Positions 9,184-21,125 of a DNA stretch of 55,673 bases are shown in pieces. How positions within the stretch are numbered: position 1 is the first letter of the stretch; the number at the start of each line of letters is the position of its first letter. The notes under the pieces were generated by a model. That model was not told the origin of the DNA. It saw only the letters and a program-made list of their open reading frames with translations, and did not search any database. This DNA comes from Lingula anatina (lineage: Eukaryota; Brachiopoda; Lingulata; Lingulida; Lingulidae), in the NCBI RefSeq assembly GCF_001039355.2, contig NW_019776057.1:619626-675298 (forward strand). The letters run 5' to 3'. Both the position numbers and the translations under genes were made by a program.

Positions 9184-12100
9184 CACTCGATATATAGCAC
9201 TCGTCTGCATCTAACTCTAAGGAAAGCTTACAAGAGTGATTCTTAGGAACAAAATAATGTTTGTTTATCATTATTTATTATTTGATTAATTGCGACAGAA
9301 TACAGATTCAAGAATGAGGGTTCCATGGGGGGAGAGGGGTACTGATCACAGTTCACAGGAAATGCAATTAACAATCCACAAATCACAGTAAATAATATTT
9401 TTTCTCCCCACCTTTTATGGTTAAAGGAAATGACACCACATTACACAATAGGAATCTATTATTTTACCTATTAGGTTAAAAAATATAAAGGTGTTATTCA
9501 TCTCTGGTAAACTGTGTTTACCCAAACAAGGTTGGGAATTAGAACAATGGGTTAACACCCATTGTATTAACACAGAATAGGAAGTGACTCCAAAGTCCCA
9601 AAAGCTGAAATATAACCATAAAACAGAGCAAAAAATCCTCGCCTTTTTTATTTTCCTCAAAAATCCGTAGCAGTTATAAATAAAACTTTATTCATATCTC
9701 ATTGACAATGCAGAAACTATGAGTTGAGAATCACAAATCACATGGTGTAATGACTTTGTTTTACAAAAGGTGTAGAATGAAAAGCCCCATTCACGGGAAT
9801 GGGGTGCTTCACCAATCGTATTAAATGATATGAAAATTTCACACATCTCTGTAAATAAAAAGTAGCTTCCACAGGTAACAGATATGTATTCCCAGTGGGA
9901 TCCTCCAGAATATATACTGATTTTAATTCAAGAACAATTTGTTTCAGGATCTTCTGCTTGCAGCCACACTTGTTCAAGATGCAGTGCATGGACAAGATAT
10001 TGGGTTTAAAACAGATCCTGCATCTGTCAGGTATAGTTATATATTTGATTTCTAAGATTTGATTAAATATGTATAGATTTTTTAAAAACTACTCAGCTAC
10101 AAAGCTAATGAATCTACAACTGTCTTTGGGCAACATGTGGACAACAGATGCATGCAACTAGGCTTTCTAGTAGTTTTAAATATAAGGTTTGCAGCCAGTG
10201 CTCATAGATGTATCAGCACTGGTACTTTAACCAAGATAAAGCCAAACTTGATGGGAACACAACTTATTTGTTTCAGAGCATATCGCTTGTATAACCATAG
10301 AGCAATGAGATGGGGTCTGTACTTTGCCATCTTACTGAATTTGTGCCTGGGTCTTTTTGAAAAACCTGCAACCTGGCCTCTCCCAATATGGGTAATGGCA
10401 AAATTTTTTATTTGAAAAAAATTAACTTCCTGTATTTTGAATATTTTAATAAAACATTATATGATATCTCCAAAATGAAATGTAATATAGTTTGGTGTTT
10501 ATTTTTTAACTTTCTTCCTTTATCTATTTCAAAGATAGTATTTATTTCACAGAAGTTAATATATGAATATAAATTGAATGTGATAATGAGACAACTAGTA
10601 CATTGTTTTTTTAACCACATAATGTACACAAATTAGTAAACTTGAACGTCCAATTTTTCAGGCCACCATCAGTGTAGAAGGACTGGTGCATGCCTTTTAC
10701 ATTTTTAGATTTTTTCATGGGAAACATTTTGCAAAACCTGGATTTTGGAAAGATACGAAGCATGTAGTTGTTTTGGTCACCATTATAGTAAGTATATCTA
10801 CATTTGCCTTCAACATAATTTTGTGATTATACCATATAAAATTGCAAATTATATTTAATTAACTTTGATTTTTAGAATATTTCTCTGTTTATCTGTTGTG
10901 GCATCTGTTTATAGATTCTGCTTGGTTTTAGTTGACCTGTCTAGATATGATAATCTACATATTTTGGATTAACCTGGCCCCCTATGCACACCCAGTTAGA
11001 TGGTCAAGAGCTCTCAGGCCATTATATATGATCAATTTTGCTGAAGGAAGACAGGTTAGTACTCTGTTTTGTCATTTTATTGATCAATTTTATTAATGTT
11101 GATTTTATTGATCAGTTTTATGCAAAGTGAATTAATTAAGTAACTGGCATTTGAATTTAAATGGGTTCTATAAAGATAATTTATTATTTAAGTTGGTTTC
11201 TAAAGTTAAATAAGTTGACAGAAAATTTCTTGAGTTTTCGCCATAGAGGCAAAATACATTTTCCTTCCTTTTTTTTAATAATTGTAATTTCTTCTTTCAG
11301 ATTAGAAGAGCCTTTAGGAACATACGCCGTACCCTGCCAGGCATTCTAAATGTACTGGTTTTATTTTTCTGTAGTGTGCTTTTATTTGCCCTAATGGGCT
11401 TGAAAATATTCCAAAAAAGGTAAGTAAGATAGTAACCTTTCATTTTTTAGACTTGCTTGAAAAAATGATAGATATCAGCACTGAGTAAACATACTTGACT
11501 TGATACTTGACTGATATAAAAGGCATATATAACCATTATTTGTAGATTAAAAGATTATATTCAGTGGAGATGGCTTGACCTAATTTGCTACAGTGTATGA
11601 CCCATCACAGCAGTCTGTCAAGTTCAGATTTATTTGTCCTAGACATTCAGCCAACTCAGTAGTATGCAGCCTCACTTGATAACAAGATAATGTAAGAGTT
11701 AGATACCTGTGAAAGTTGAAGATGGGTTGATCAAACAGAGAGGGGTCAGCCCATTTGTACTGGAAATGTTCCTTAAGTTAAGCACAGTGGTAAATGAAAA
11801 GACAATACAATACAATACAATGCTGTCACTTGTAGGGCTCCCGCACAGTAAAGATGCATTACCAGGAAACCTTGAACCTTTTGAACATATATGAATGATG
11901 CATAGGACTAGAATACAGCTCAAGTTAGAAACTAGAATGGTTGGATTTTTATCTTGAAGTTCTGGGTTTTCTTATTATATTTGATCTTTTTGCTTACTCA
12001 GAAATGAGATACAGTGAAAACTGAGATGGAAGTTAAGATAAAGGGTGCAAAAACAAAAGAAAAACAAAAAATTGTAGAGCAGCAAAGCTGAGTGAACTGT

Positions 12101-15100
12101 GTTGAGGTTGAAACCTTGCAAATAGATAGTGAAGCATGTCTTCTTTTTTTGGGAGGGAGGGGTGCACATATTCTTGTTGAAATTCCCTGTTAATGTATTA
12201 CAGTTGTTGGTGTGACTGGACTAACTTCATCCTCAATCTTGTCTTTTGATGCAGAAAGCTGAAAAACTTGGATGGCAGTCCATACTTTGAAGATTACTGG
12301 GAGAGCATCTGGGCATTATATGTACTAGTCACTACAGCCAATGATCCAGATATCATGTAAGCATTAGAATTTTAAAATAATACCATTTTTGTTACATTTG
12401 GTCCCATGGCGTTAAAAGTCAGTTTGGTATGTTTACAGTGGTAATGATTGGATGTACACATTTTTCTTTTTAAATTGGTGCGTTTTTGGATTTTGCTGTT
12501 ATAAATATGAGTCTCTTTGCAAGATTTTTAAATCTTAAAAGTCACTTCAGATGCACATTTATTATACTTCTACATTTTTCTCTTTCAGGATGCCTGCATA
12601 TGACAATGACAATTGGTCTGCCTTGTTCTTTGTTGTCTATCTTCTCATAAACTTGTACATCTTCATGAGTATTTTGTTGGCTGTTATTTACAATAACTAT
12701 AAAAAACATCTAAAGGTGAGCTGTTATGTAGCTATTTTATGTCTTTTTTCATACTGATCCTTAGAAAAGATTGAAATATTGTTTTACAGTGATCATATAC
12801 ATGTACATGCAGTAATTAATAGACTTTAAATGATTCCAAATTAAATTGTTTAAATATTATAGTGGTAAAATACACATATCTTTATTAATTTGCAGAATGA
12901 GGTGAGAATGGCTGTAATATCTAAACGCAAGAAACTATTTCAAGCCTTCGAAATTCTGAAAGTACAGAAGGATGGGAAGGAAGTTTTGACTGAGGAACGA
13001 TGGAGTTTGTTAATGAAAGCTATATCAAATAAGAGGAGTGGTGCACAAATAGAACTGCTGTTACATGTGCTGGATGAAGATGGGGATAACTGTCTCTGTA
13101 GGTGGTTTAAAGGAAAGAATATAGAATTTTGTATGAAAAATTCAGTTCAGTAATTTTGAATTACAAGAACTGTAACATATCACATACTTTTCTTAGTTCT
13201 AAAGCCAAACAATAATCTATAGATATACTGTATTTTAAGAACATTTTTTTCACATGGTTTAAACTGTGTGAACATATTATCAGTCTACTTTGTGTTTTAA
13301 GGGGGTATTGAGAAGAGGTAGTAATTTCATTACCTAAAAGAATGTATTTTGACTGTAGTCAATAATACAGGCCAGCAAAATATGAATAGGATTATTAAAG
13401 ATTATGACATTGTCATGTTATCTTGGTAATGTGTGTGTGTTTGTGTGTACATGCGCATGTGTGTGTGCCACTTTCAACTGAGAACCAGTGCATTTGTGGG
13501 GATATGCAGCATCTCTGATTAGATATTAACCATTTTTTACTGGATTTGCAAAAATTTTTTATTTCTTAGTTATATTACTTACAAGATAAAATTTGTATTA
13601 ACTTGTTTATTTTTCCACCACAGACGTAAGATTTTGATTGATTTGTTGACACTTAGAAAAAACTAAGTATTCAGAGAGACAAGTAATAGATGTGATGAAC
13701 CTGCTGAGCATGAGTACTTGTTGCATAGGTAGTTTGTGCATTCATATATATATCTTTTGTTTTGTTTTAGTGAGAACAGAGTTCTTGAACCTTGTAGACT
13801 TGCTGAATGTGCCCTTAACAGAGGTCCATGACAGGAAAACACTATTTGAAAAGATGTGTCCATCTCTTTATCTGTCAAGAGTCAGTGAAGTTGTCAAGAT
13901 GTGTGTAAAACATAGGTAAAAGAGGGAATTTGTTATTATTTCTATTATATATATTTAATGTATTTTAATATTGTAGATTTTGAAATATTTGTATAATCAA
14001 TTTACAGTGTATGTAGTGGCTTCTTTAAAGTGCTTTTTCATTTCAACCTTTTTCCAATTTTTATGGATATAATTTGTATTTATATATGATTTCCATTTGT
14101 ACATTAACATTTTAGGTTTTTTCGCTACTTCTTTGACTTCATGATTGTGGTGAATGCTGTTTTCATTGGACTGTCTTTAGATGATGCAGAGTGGTTTTTC
14201 TTAGTGCTGTTTGCCATGGAAATATTGCTTAAGATGTATGCCTATGGCTTCAGGCAGTTTTTTTCATTGTTCTGGAATTGGTAAGTAATGTTACTGGCAT
14301 TGAAAATAATTCCAGTCCTGTTAACGCATTATAAGGGAAAATACTTTCTGCCGAAGGAAATAAAAAAAAAACGTAGAAGGATTCAACAAGGTATCGATGC
14401 ATGGTTTTGTTGCTGTTATAGATCAGTTTGTTTTCCTGTAGTGCAGACAGAGAGGAGAATGCCAACATATCACAGCTTTCTATCAATTTTCTCTACTATA
14501 ATTTACTTTTTTAAAAACATTATTTGCATCTTTTTTTCAGTCCTCAAATTAAAAAAAAAAGACTCAAGAAGGAAAATTTTGCTTATTGTTTACATTTAAT
14601 TCATGGTTGTACAGGATATTTCTAGGATTAATGATGTCTGTACAGACTAGATGCATCATCAGGTGAGGTATATCAGAATAGTTCAGAATAAGATCTCTTT
14701 GCTGTAATAAGTTGATAACGTATCAAAGATTTATGATCAGATATTTAAATCTTTTCATTATTTTGTAGGTTCGACTTTTTAGTCATATTCAGTGCTTTGA
14801 TAGCTACTATAATTGAAGCATTGCTGCAAGAATGTAAGTGTGTGCTTTCTTAAAACTTTGCTGTTTAAGCACATATTCCCAAAGCTGAACAGAAAAATAT
14901 AAAGTACTGGTGTTTGCTCTACAAAAAGGCTATGAAATTTCTAAAAAAAAGGTAATTAAAAGAAGGAGTGACATGACATATGAGGTTTTTGTTTTTGATT
15001 CATTGATTTCACAACAATTTAGACAAACATGTAACAACATTTAAATGATATTATGAACACATTTTCAAACATGAAATGTGTTCACTTTTTCATGAAATGT

Positions 15101-18100
15101 GACTTGCATTCTTTAGGGCAAGATGAGAGCAACACCTTAGATATTTTACTGGTTTTAAGGGTCTTGAGGCTCATTAAGATAATAGGAAGCATCGACAGGT
15201 AGGCAGTACTTCATCAGTGGTAAAAAATTCAGATTAAAATCTTTCAGCATGTTGCTTTTTTCTTTTGTTTGAGATATGAGAAGCATAAAGAGCGAATGGC
15301 AAATATGTCCCTTAGTTTGGTGTGACATACAATTCTGAATAGACCAATGGCTGATATATATGATACTGTCAAGTTTGTTTTTTTTTCTCTTTAGTTTCAT
15401 TGGAAATGAGACTCAGTCTATGTAGATCAATTCAACTCCGCAGGCACTCTCGCTGTATGCAATCAATTTAACAGTTTAACACGCCTCATGCCACCGAGTA
15501 GAATACAGAAAAGCTGCTGATTTTAGAGTATGTTAGAAGCAAGGGGAGGCATGTCAATCTGTTTTTCTGATTGCATTCAGCCTAAGTATCTGCGGAGTTG
15601 GATGGATATATATATAAAACAGTTGTTTCATTGGGAATGAAGCCTAGAAGCAGAGGTGAAAGTTTTTCAGATTTATACAGGAATCTGGAAATTTGCCAAA
15701 AAATAAATAATATGTATATATATATATATGAAATTTACACTTTGTTTTTTGAGGGGAGGAAGGGGGCATTTTTGGTGGTTGTATTTTTAGAATATTTTTT
15801 AAAGGTTAACTTTTATCTCTGTTGATGGCTGAGTGAAAGTAAACTTTATCTTTATATTCATTTTTGATGATGAAACAGGCATTTACTTCGCTTTTTGCAT
15901 TTTATTTCATTAACTACTATAGTGTTATTCAATATTGTTTCTGTTTAACCTTCTTTTATGTTTTTTCTGTTTGATTTTGTCTTTGGTTACTAGTTGGGTC
16001 TTCTTTGATGTGGCTAGTGTGTAACTTGTCCTCTGCCTTAATGATTTGTTATGAACTTTTATTAAGTACCCAATCTTCATACAAGACTGAACAAAATTTT
16101 CATAATTAGCAATATATCTGTATTGTTTTTTAGAAAGGTATAAGGATACAAAGCCACTTTGAATTCACAGCTCTCTGTCTTAAAGTTAATTTTGAATCTT
16201 TTAGCTGTGACCTCCCATTTTGGCACCTCCTTGTTGTTTGCTGCAAATTAGAAAATGTCAGTAGTTATTCTTATTTCTCTATCTGTTTTTTGTTTCATGC
16301 ATTTTTGTTTGTTTTTTAAGTCTCTATATCTGTGTGTGGTGCTTGACACTGTTTGCACTGTTTGAGCTTTCTCTTCATTCTACCAGATTTAAGGTGATTG
16401 TGATGACAATCCTCAACATTGGACCTTCCATTATAACATATGGAGGAGTGATATTTGTAAGATTTTTTCTAAGTTTTGCCTTGTTTCCATGTGCATACAT
16501 TTGTTTTTTTGGAAGAAAAAGCTGCTGAGGTTTTTTTTAATTGTAGCAGACAATTTCTTAAGATTTATTGTAAATTTTTTTAAAAAGTTTGTATGTAATA
16601 ATGGCATTATAGGATACATTAATGATAATTTAAAAACTGTTATGTCTTAAGATTCTTTTTAGGATAATAGCTTGCCCTTGTTATTTTTAAAACAATAATA
16701 TAAATGTGTATTTAACAAGTTATCAAGATCTTATTCATACAATAAGCCAAATAAAAGGCAATAATTAATTTTTTATCATTCTTTATGTTTCAGGTCTTCT
16801 ATTACATCTTTGCTATCATTGGCATGGAAGTATTTTCAGGCCTTGTTGCCTACTATCCCTATGATACAAAGAACCAAAGTCAGTTGTTCTGTGGCAATCC
16901 TGCTTTGAATGGATCTGAGTTTGCCAGAGAGCGATACTGCAGCAACAACTTCAGCAATATCTTGAGATCATTTGTGTTGCTATTTGAACTGACAGTGGTA
17001 AATCAGTGGCATGATATCCTTGACTTGATTGTGCAATAAACTACAAAGTGTACTTTGTTTTATGTAACATTTTGTTCTTGTCCTTTCAGTGGAAATTGAA
17101 TTATTTTGAAAATTGTTGTGTGCTTGATTACATTGCATGGTACATACAGAGGCAGTTTTAGAAAATGTTGATAAATATATGTTTATTTTAAATTTTTTAA
17201 TTTATATTTTTTTAAAATTAATCTTTTAGTTGTACATTTATTATTTTTTATTTCTATTCTATATCAATGGTATTGGAAGTATTGTAATAAAAATGATTGA
17301 TAAATACTTAATGGCAAACTAATATGAGAGGTTCCAGTTATTTTCTTAACGTCCTCACTCCTGACATCGGGCTTTGTTTTGGTGACAAGTAAAGCTGCAA
17401 GGATTTATTTCTTTACGTTTCATCTGATTTGTGTAGTGATCATTCTGAAGTAAGTTTGAAGCATTTTAATATTAAATAATGTTTTCATAGATGTGAATAC
17501 ATGTATAGTCATAATACCATCGTCTTTGTTAAGTTACTTTTGGTAAAAATGGTCAACAATTAACACAAAGAATATTGTTCTTCAGATATTTCATTTCATT
17601 ACATATCTAAAGCTTGCCAGCTTAAACTTAGTCTTAATTTGTCGTTTATTGTTGATATATGATTGATGACTTTAATATATATATATATATAAATGGTTTT
17701 GTAAATAAAACCATTTAATATATATATATAAATGGTTTTATTTACAGCATTTTCACAGCTTTTGTATTGGAGGCCTTTATCCTGGAATATTCCTTGTCAA
17801 AAGGGAAATTTGAGCACAGAATTGAGCAAAAAATCAAAGAAATGGGATACAGTATTGGACAGTAAGTGTTTAGGAGAATTTTTTAAAAATTGCCTAAATT
17901 TTTAATTTAACGGACTGGGAAATTCAGTCATTTAAAAGTTTGACAAATATACTTTGAAAAATGAGCTGTATCAATAGACTATTTATCTTCATTTTAAACT
18001 GAAAATGATGCAATATATTCTGTAGGAAAACGGAGCCAGGTCCCTTAAAGATGAGTGTTAAGCATGACAAAACTGGACTTGTGGACAACATAGAGGAGCA

Positions 18101-18660
18101 TCCAACAGAAGAAGAGACCTCCACCTCCACACAGGAACAAGATGGAGGTTTAAGCAGGTCAAGTTCTAATACAAGTCTTCCTGATTTAGCTTTGGAAAAA
18201 GGAATGAGGTTCCACCTGAAGAAGAGAAGTAAGTGCATTTTGTGAAATCTATTATTTATTTATTTGTTTGTTTGTTTGCTTGTTTGTTTGTTTGTTTGTT
18301 TGTTTGTAGATTTAATAGATTTAAGTTTTACTTTTTTAAAAACATTATTTGCATCTTTTTGTCAGTCCTCAAATTAAAAAAAAAGACTCAAGAAGGAAAA
18401 TATATGGAACATCAGTCCATTAATTGATAAATATTTTTCGTTATAGCAAAGTGTCCTTGCAATAAGTTTGCACAATCTGAAATTATTTTATTTAATTTTG
18501 ACTCTGTCCATGTGTAGGTCGCAAGAAAGTGGAAGTGTTACTTCAATACATGTTTGAAAACGAGTTGGGACCTGAAGGCCTGCTCGATATTGACGATGTC
18601 ACCAATCTCCCAGAGGAGGACGTCAAACCTTTCCCTCTTACCCTAGACAATGTCACATGA
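8678..18660 (+). CDS. TPCN3: Two-pore channel, TPC3-like (gene A)
   Basis: Exons 8678..8842, 9948..10030, 10277..10391, 10662..10787, 10932..11054, 11301..11419, 12255..12356, 12589..12715, 12896..13097, 13771..13915, 14116..14280, 14769..14833, 15117..15198, 16387..16456, 16794..17013, 17359..17449, 17748..17861, 18026..18228, 18518..18660; all phases agree (2460 bp, 819 residues, usual TPC size). Two six-helix channel domains with cytoplasmic ends; family role is a Na+/Ca2+-conducting cation channel of endolysosomal or plasma membrane. S1 of domain I is about 93-112. RQIRRAFRNIRR (203-214) is the basic S4-S5 linker that binds phosphoinositides in relatives. Filter I is TTAND (270-274), filter II TVVNQW (630-635). 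An EF-hand-like loop DEDGDNCLLRTE lies at 380-391. S4 of domain II carries R527, R530, K533 and R540. The C-terminal exon (RKKVEVLLQYMFE) resembles TPC2/TPC3 tails. The intron after exon 15 is U12-type AT-AC. Class 3 assignment is by eye. Introns hold only simple repeats and one old MITE. Confidence 0.92.
9141..9182. repeat. (TA)n microsatellite in gene A intron 1
   Basis: About 21 uninterrupted TA units. The rest of the intron (8843-9947) is AT-rich with nothing recognised, apart from a short perfect hairpin of CCCCATTC and GAATGGGG at about 9784-9803. Confidence 0.9.
14500..14577. repeat. Short direct repeat, copy 1 (partner at 18323-18402)
   Basis: The segment containing TTTTTTAAAAACATTATTTG and GACTCAAGAAGGAAAAT in gene A intron 11 recurs almost unchanged in gene A intron 18. 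Neither copy has splice signals in a useful frame, so it looks like a small intronic duplication. Confidence 0.6.
15416..15602. mobile_element. Old inverted-repeat element in gene A intron 13
   Basis: The ends GATCAATTCAACTCCGCAG and CTGCGGAGTTGGATGGAT are inverted copies, and inner blocks (TGTATGCAATCAA and TTGCATTCAG) match the fragment at about 6700-6800. The target duplication is not clear. Confidence 0.5.
17014..17358 (+). other. U12-type AT-AC intron (gene A intron 15)
   Basis: The intron begins ATATCCTT, the exact minor-spliceosome 5' signal, and ends with a branch-like TTTTCTTAAC at 17341-17350 followed eight bases later by CAC. Splicing at 17013/17359 restores the conserved reading QWH-V-LTSGF in frame. 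No GT-AG pair here gives the family sequence. Confidence 0.9.
17676..17747. repeat. AT-rich hairpin upstream of exon 17 acceptor of gene A
   Basis: (TA)n tracts flank inverted copies of AAATGGTTTT and AAAACCATTT, and a second AAATGGTTTT abuts the acceptor at 17746-17747. It could fold across the polypyrimidine region; an effect on splicing is speculation. Confidence 0.5.
18253..18307. repeat. (TTTG)n microsatellite in gene A intron 18
   Basis: About a dozen TTTG units after a short TTTA run. Open frames across it are artefacts of the repeat. Confidence 0.85.
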
Positions 18661-18725
18661 GACAGTTTATGACACAGGTGATGCTAGCTTGCATGTCACT
18701 TGACTTTGAACACATTTTTGGTGTA

Positions 18726-18731
18726 AATAAA
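18726..18731 (+). promoter_or_regulatory. Candidate polyadenylation signal of gene A
   Basis: AATAAA 66 bp after the gene A stop codon; the nearest canonical signal downstream. Confidence 0.45.
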
Positions 18732-21030
18732 AAAATTGAGTCATTTCTAGGCAGAAGTCAGTTCAAACCGTACATTTGACCAGGCTTCACTTTGTCCCTG
18801 AGTAATTACTTAATATCAGCACATTGGTATTCCTAAGTATATAAAAAGCTACCTGCCCAGTGCACCAGCAAGCAACCTGTGGAAGACTGGCATTATTATG
18901 TCCTATTATGTAAACAGAAATTCATGGTAAGCACAGGCCATATATTTGCATTTATACATAGAAATGTAATATGATACTGATAGGCACAATGCCAATTTTC
19001 AGACTTATAATGGTCAAGTTATAATCTCCATCATGATTAACTGTATTATCATTTTGTGCAACATGATTGTTAATATACACCCAATAGATGTCCCTTTATA
19101 AATTATTAAGGAGTTGTTGATGTTTGTATGTTAATTGATGACAAAATCAATTAAGTTTAGATTAATAATTTTTGAGGAATGGGATATTTTTAATATAATA
19201 TTAAAGAATTGGTCTGAATTATTACAAAGAGATTATTCTTCTAAAAGAGTTATATATGATGAAGATATATAGATTGTTGTCTCCACATGCCAGTGATATA
19301 TCAAGCACAATGAAGTGCTAGGCCAAATTTTTTGGTGGATTATTCATTCTGATAAATGAAGAATAAACTTGAGATTTCGTGTTACTTGGAGATATTTTAG
19401 GTTTAGATGTGCAATATGATTTATACCTGATTTATAGTAGAATGGAGAAAGAAAACAATGAGTGTGTAAGCAAAACATATTAAAGTATTTAACATAAATA
19501 TTGAAAAAGGATATTCAATTAAGATACATGTCATAAGTGATCAGCTGTCAAAATAGAAAATATAGTTACTACCCTGAGTTTGAGAGGCCATTTCTGAGCA
19601 TACTTATTAACTTCATGAAGTGTTTTATTTTATTTCATTTATTATTATTATTTATTATTATTATAATTTTTTTTATTTGGTTACTTGAACGTACTCACTG
19701 AATGCCATGTGAATGTTTCTCAAACAGTTTTATTGCCTTATCTTTTGACCAGATAACTGAATCACATGCATTTATATGGTCTACAAAACTGAATTGGAAT
19801 TGGTGATTGGATTGGTATCTCAAGATTAAAAGGTCAAAGATAAAAGTGGATGGAATATCTGCTTATTTGCCAGGATTGCATGACCATCAGATTGTAAAGC
19901 TCAGGCTAGATTTTGACTTTATATATCTATACATATACGCTGTGGATATCATAACAGAGTTGGTGCTAAATATAAAATATATACTGTACATTGCCATTTT
20001 ACAACTATGATAACAGAAAAAATAATATCAAATACTCATTAAGTAATTTTTCATGAGATTGAGATGTTATATATGTTAAGAGGTCAATGAAGACATTTAT
20101 AGATTGCTGATATTCTATGGTCTAATAAAATTCATGCTGATTGGTACAGTGACTCCAGTGTTTTGTTTCATATTGATAAAAAGTGTGAGACATGTCTGAA
20201 TTTAAACCTCAGCTTTTATATGAAACTAAACATGATTTTGATTAAAATTAAAATTTTAATTATCAAATGCACAAGGGGCAAGTATTTGCATCAAAATTTA
20301 TTAACTTTAGAAAATGACCAACGTAGAATATGACATGTTTACGAATTGGATTTTTACTGCGTAAGTCATACAAACATTTTTATGTTACATTTATTGTTTT
20401 TTGATGTTCAAATAATGTCACTTGTAGATTTATGGCTGTTACATGCAAACTAAAATAAACTTTAATGTATTTTTGCCATATTCCCCCACCCCCACCCCAT
20501 ACCTTTTTTCAATACCAGAATGACCCCTACAAGAGGCAGTTAGAAAGCACTTTGTGGCCCAAATAGGCAAGTTCCATATTTTTCAGAATGCCCAAGTTTT
20601 TTTAAAATCCTAACAATGGACTGTGGTCTTCAGAAGGGGTGAATGGGCACAATGGAGACTTCAGAAGCATGTTTTATATCTAGTTTTGAAAGCTGCTCTT
20701 GTTCCATCACATTTCAACATTGAACTCGGCTACATATGTAGATTGCCTATACCTTTTGCATCAGCCCTTTCTCAAAGTAGAGTTCAAGTCATAAGACTTG
20801 GCCATATATTCATAATTGCTTAATTACAACTTTTTCAGCAAATAAATTTTTAAGTTGATAGGTGGACTCACCATGAAATAAATCCCTGACATCATGTACA
20901 GTGTATTTTTCTTGTTATGATGGGGTTCTCCAAAAGCATAGGTTTATTATGTCGTACATAAATATGGTTTAGTACCTCGTAATATGCATGTTTCTGTTGA
21001 TGAGGAGATTTTGACTCCAATACCAGTGAC

Positions 21031-21038
21031 TATAAATA
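21031..21038 (+). promoter_or_regulatory. TATA-like motif upstream of gene B
   Basis: TATAAATA within a block (TTTGACTCCAATACC then GTGACTATAAATA) that is also present upstream of gene C at 34113-34120 and 37983-37990. Conservation and position 95 bp before the first ATG of gene B suggest a core promoter, but no start-site data are available. Confidence 0.35.
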
Positions 21039-21125
21039 ACTGGACCACATACTGGACAAGGAAGTTTTTTTATTTGATTTCTTATCAAAAGGTGCAATAT
21101 ATTTTTCACTGCTTTAAAGTGGAAA

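Larger units (their letters stand above)
18661..21125. other. Spacer between TPC genes A and B
   Basis: 3' flank of A and 5' flank of B, AT-rich. Small open frames (for example 19807-20010 and 20623-20823) have no recognisable content. From about 20930 the sequence is related to the region upstream of gene C exon 1 (34060-34320 and 37900-38170). Confidence 0.6.

Noticed and set aside
9421-9995. Two minus-strand open frames in gene A intron 1 and exon 2
   Set aside because: No domain or motif, and one overlaps a real exon on the other strand.
16785-17039. Open frame ending QWHDILDLIVQ, which would make gene A a truncated channel
   Set aside because: The last codons are the U12-type intron start ATATCCTT. 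Removing the intron restores the conserved sequence and the final helix.
18233-18427. Small open frame with repeated CLFVCLFV
   Set aside because: Translation of a (TTTG)n microsatellite.
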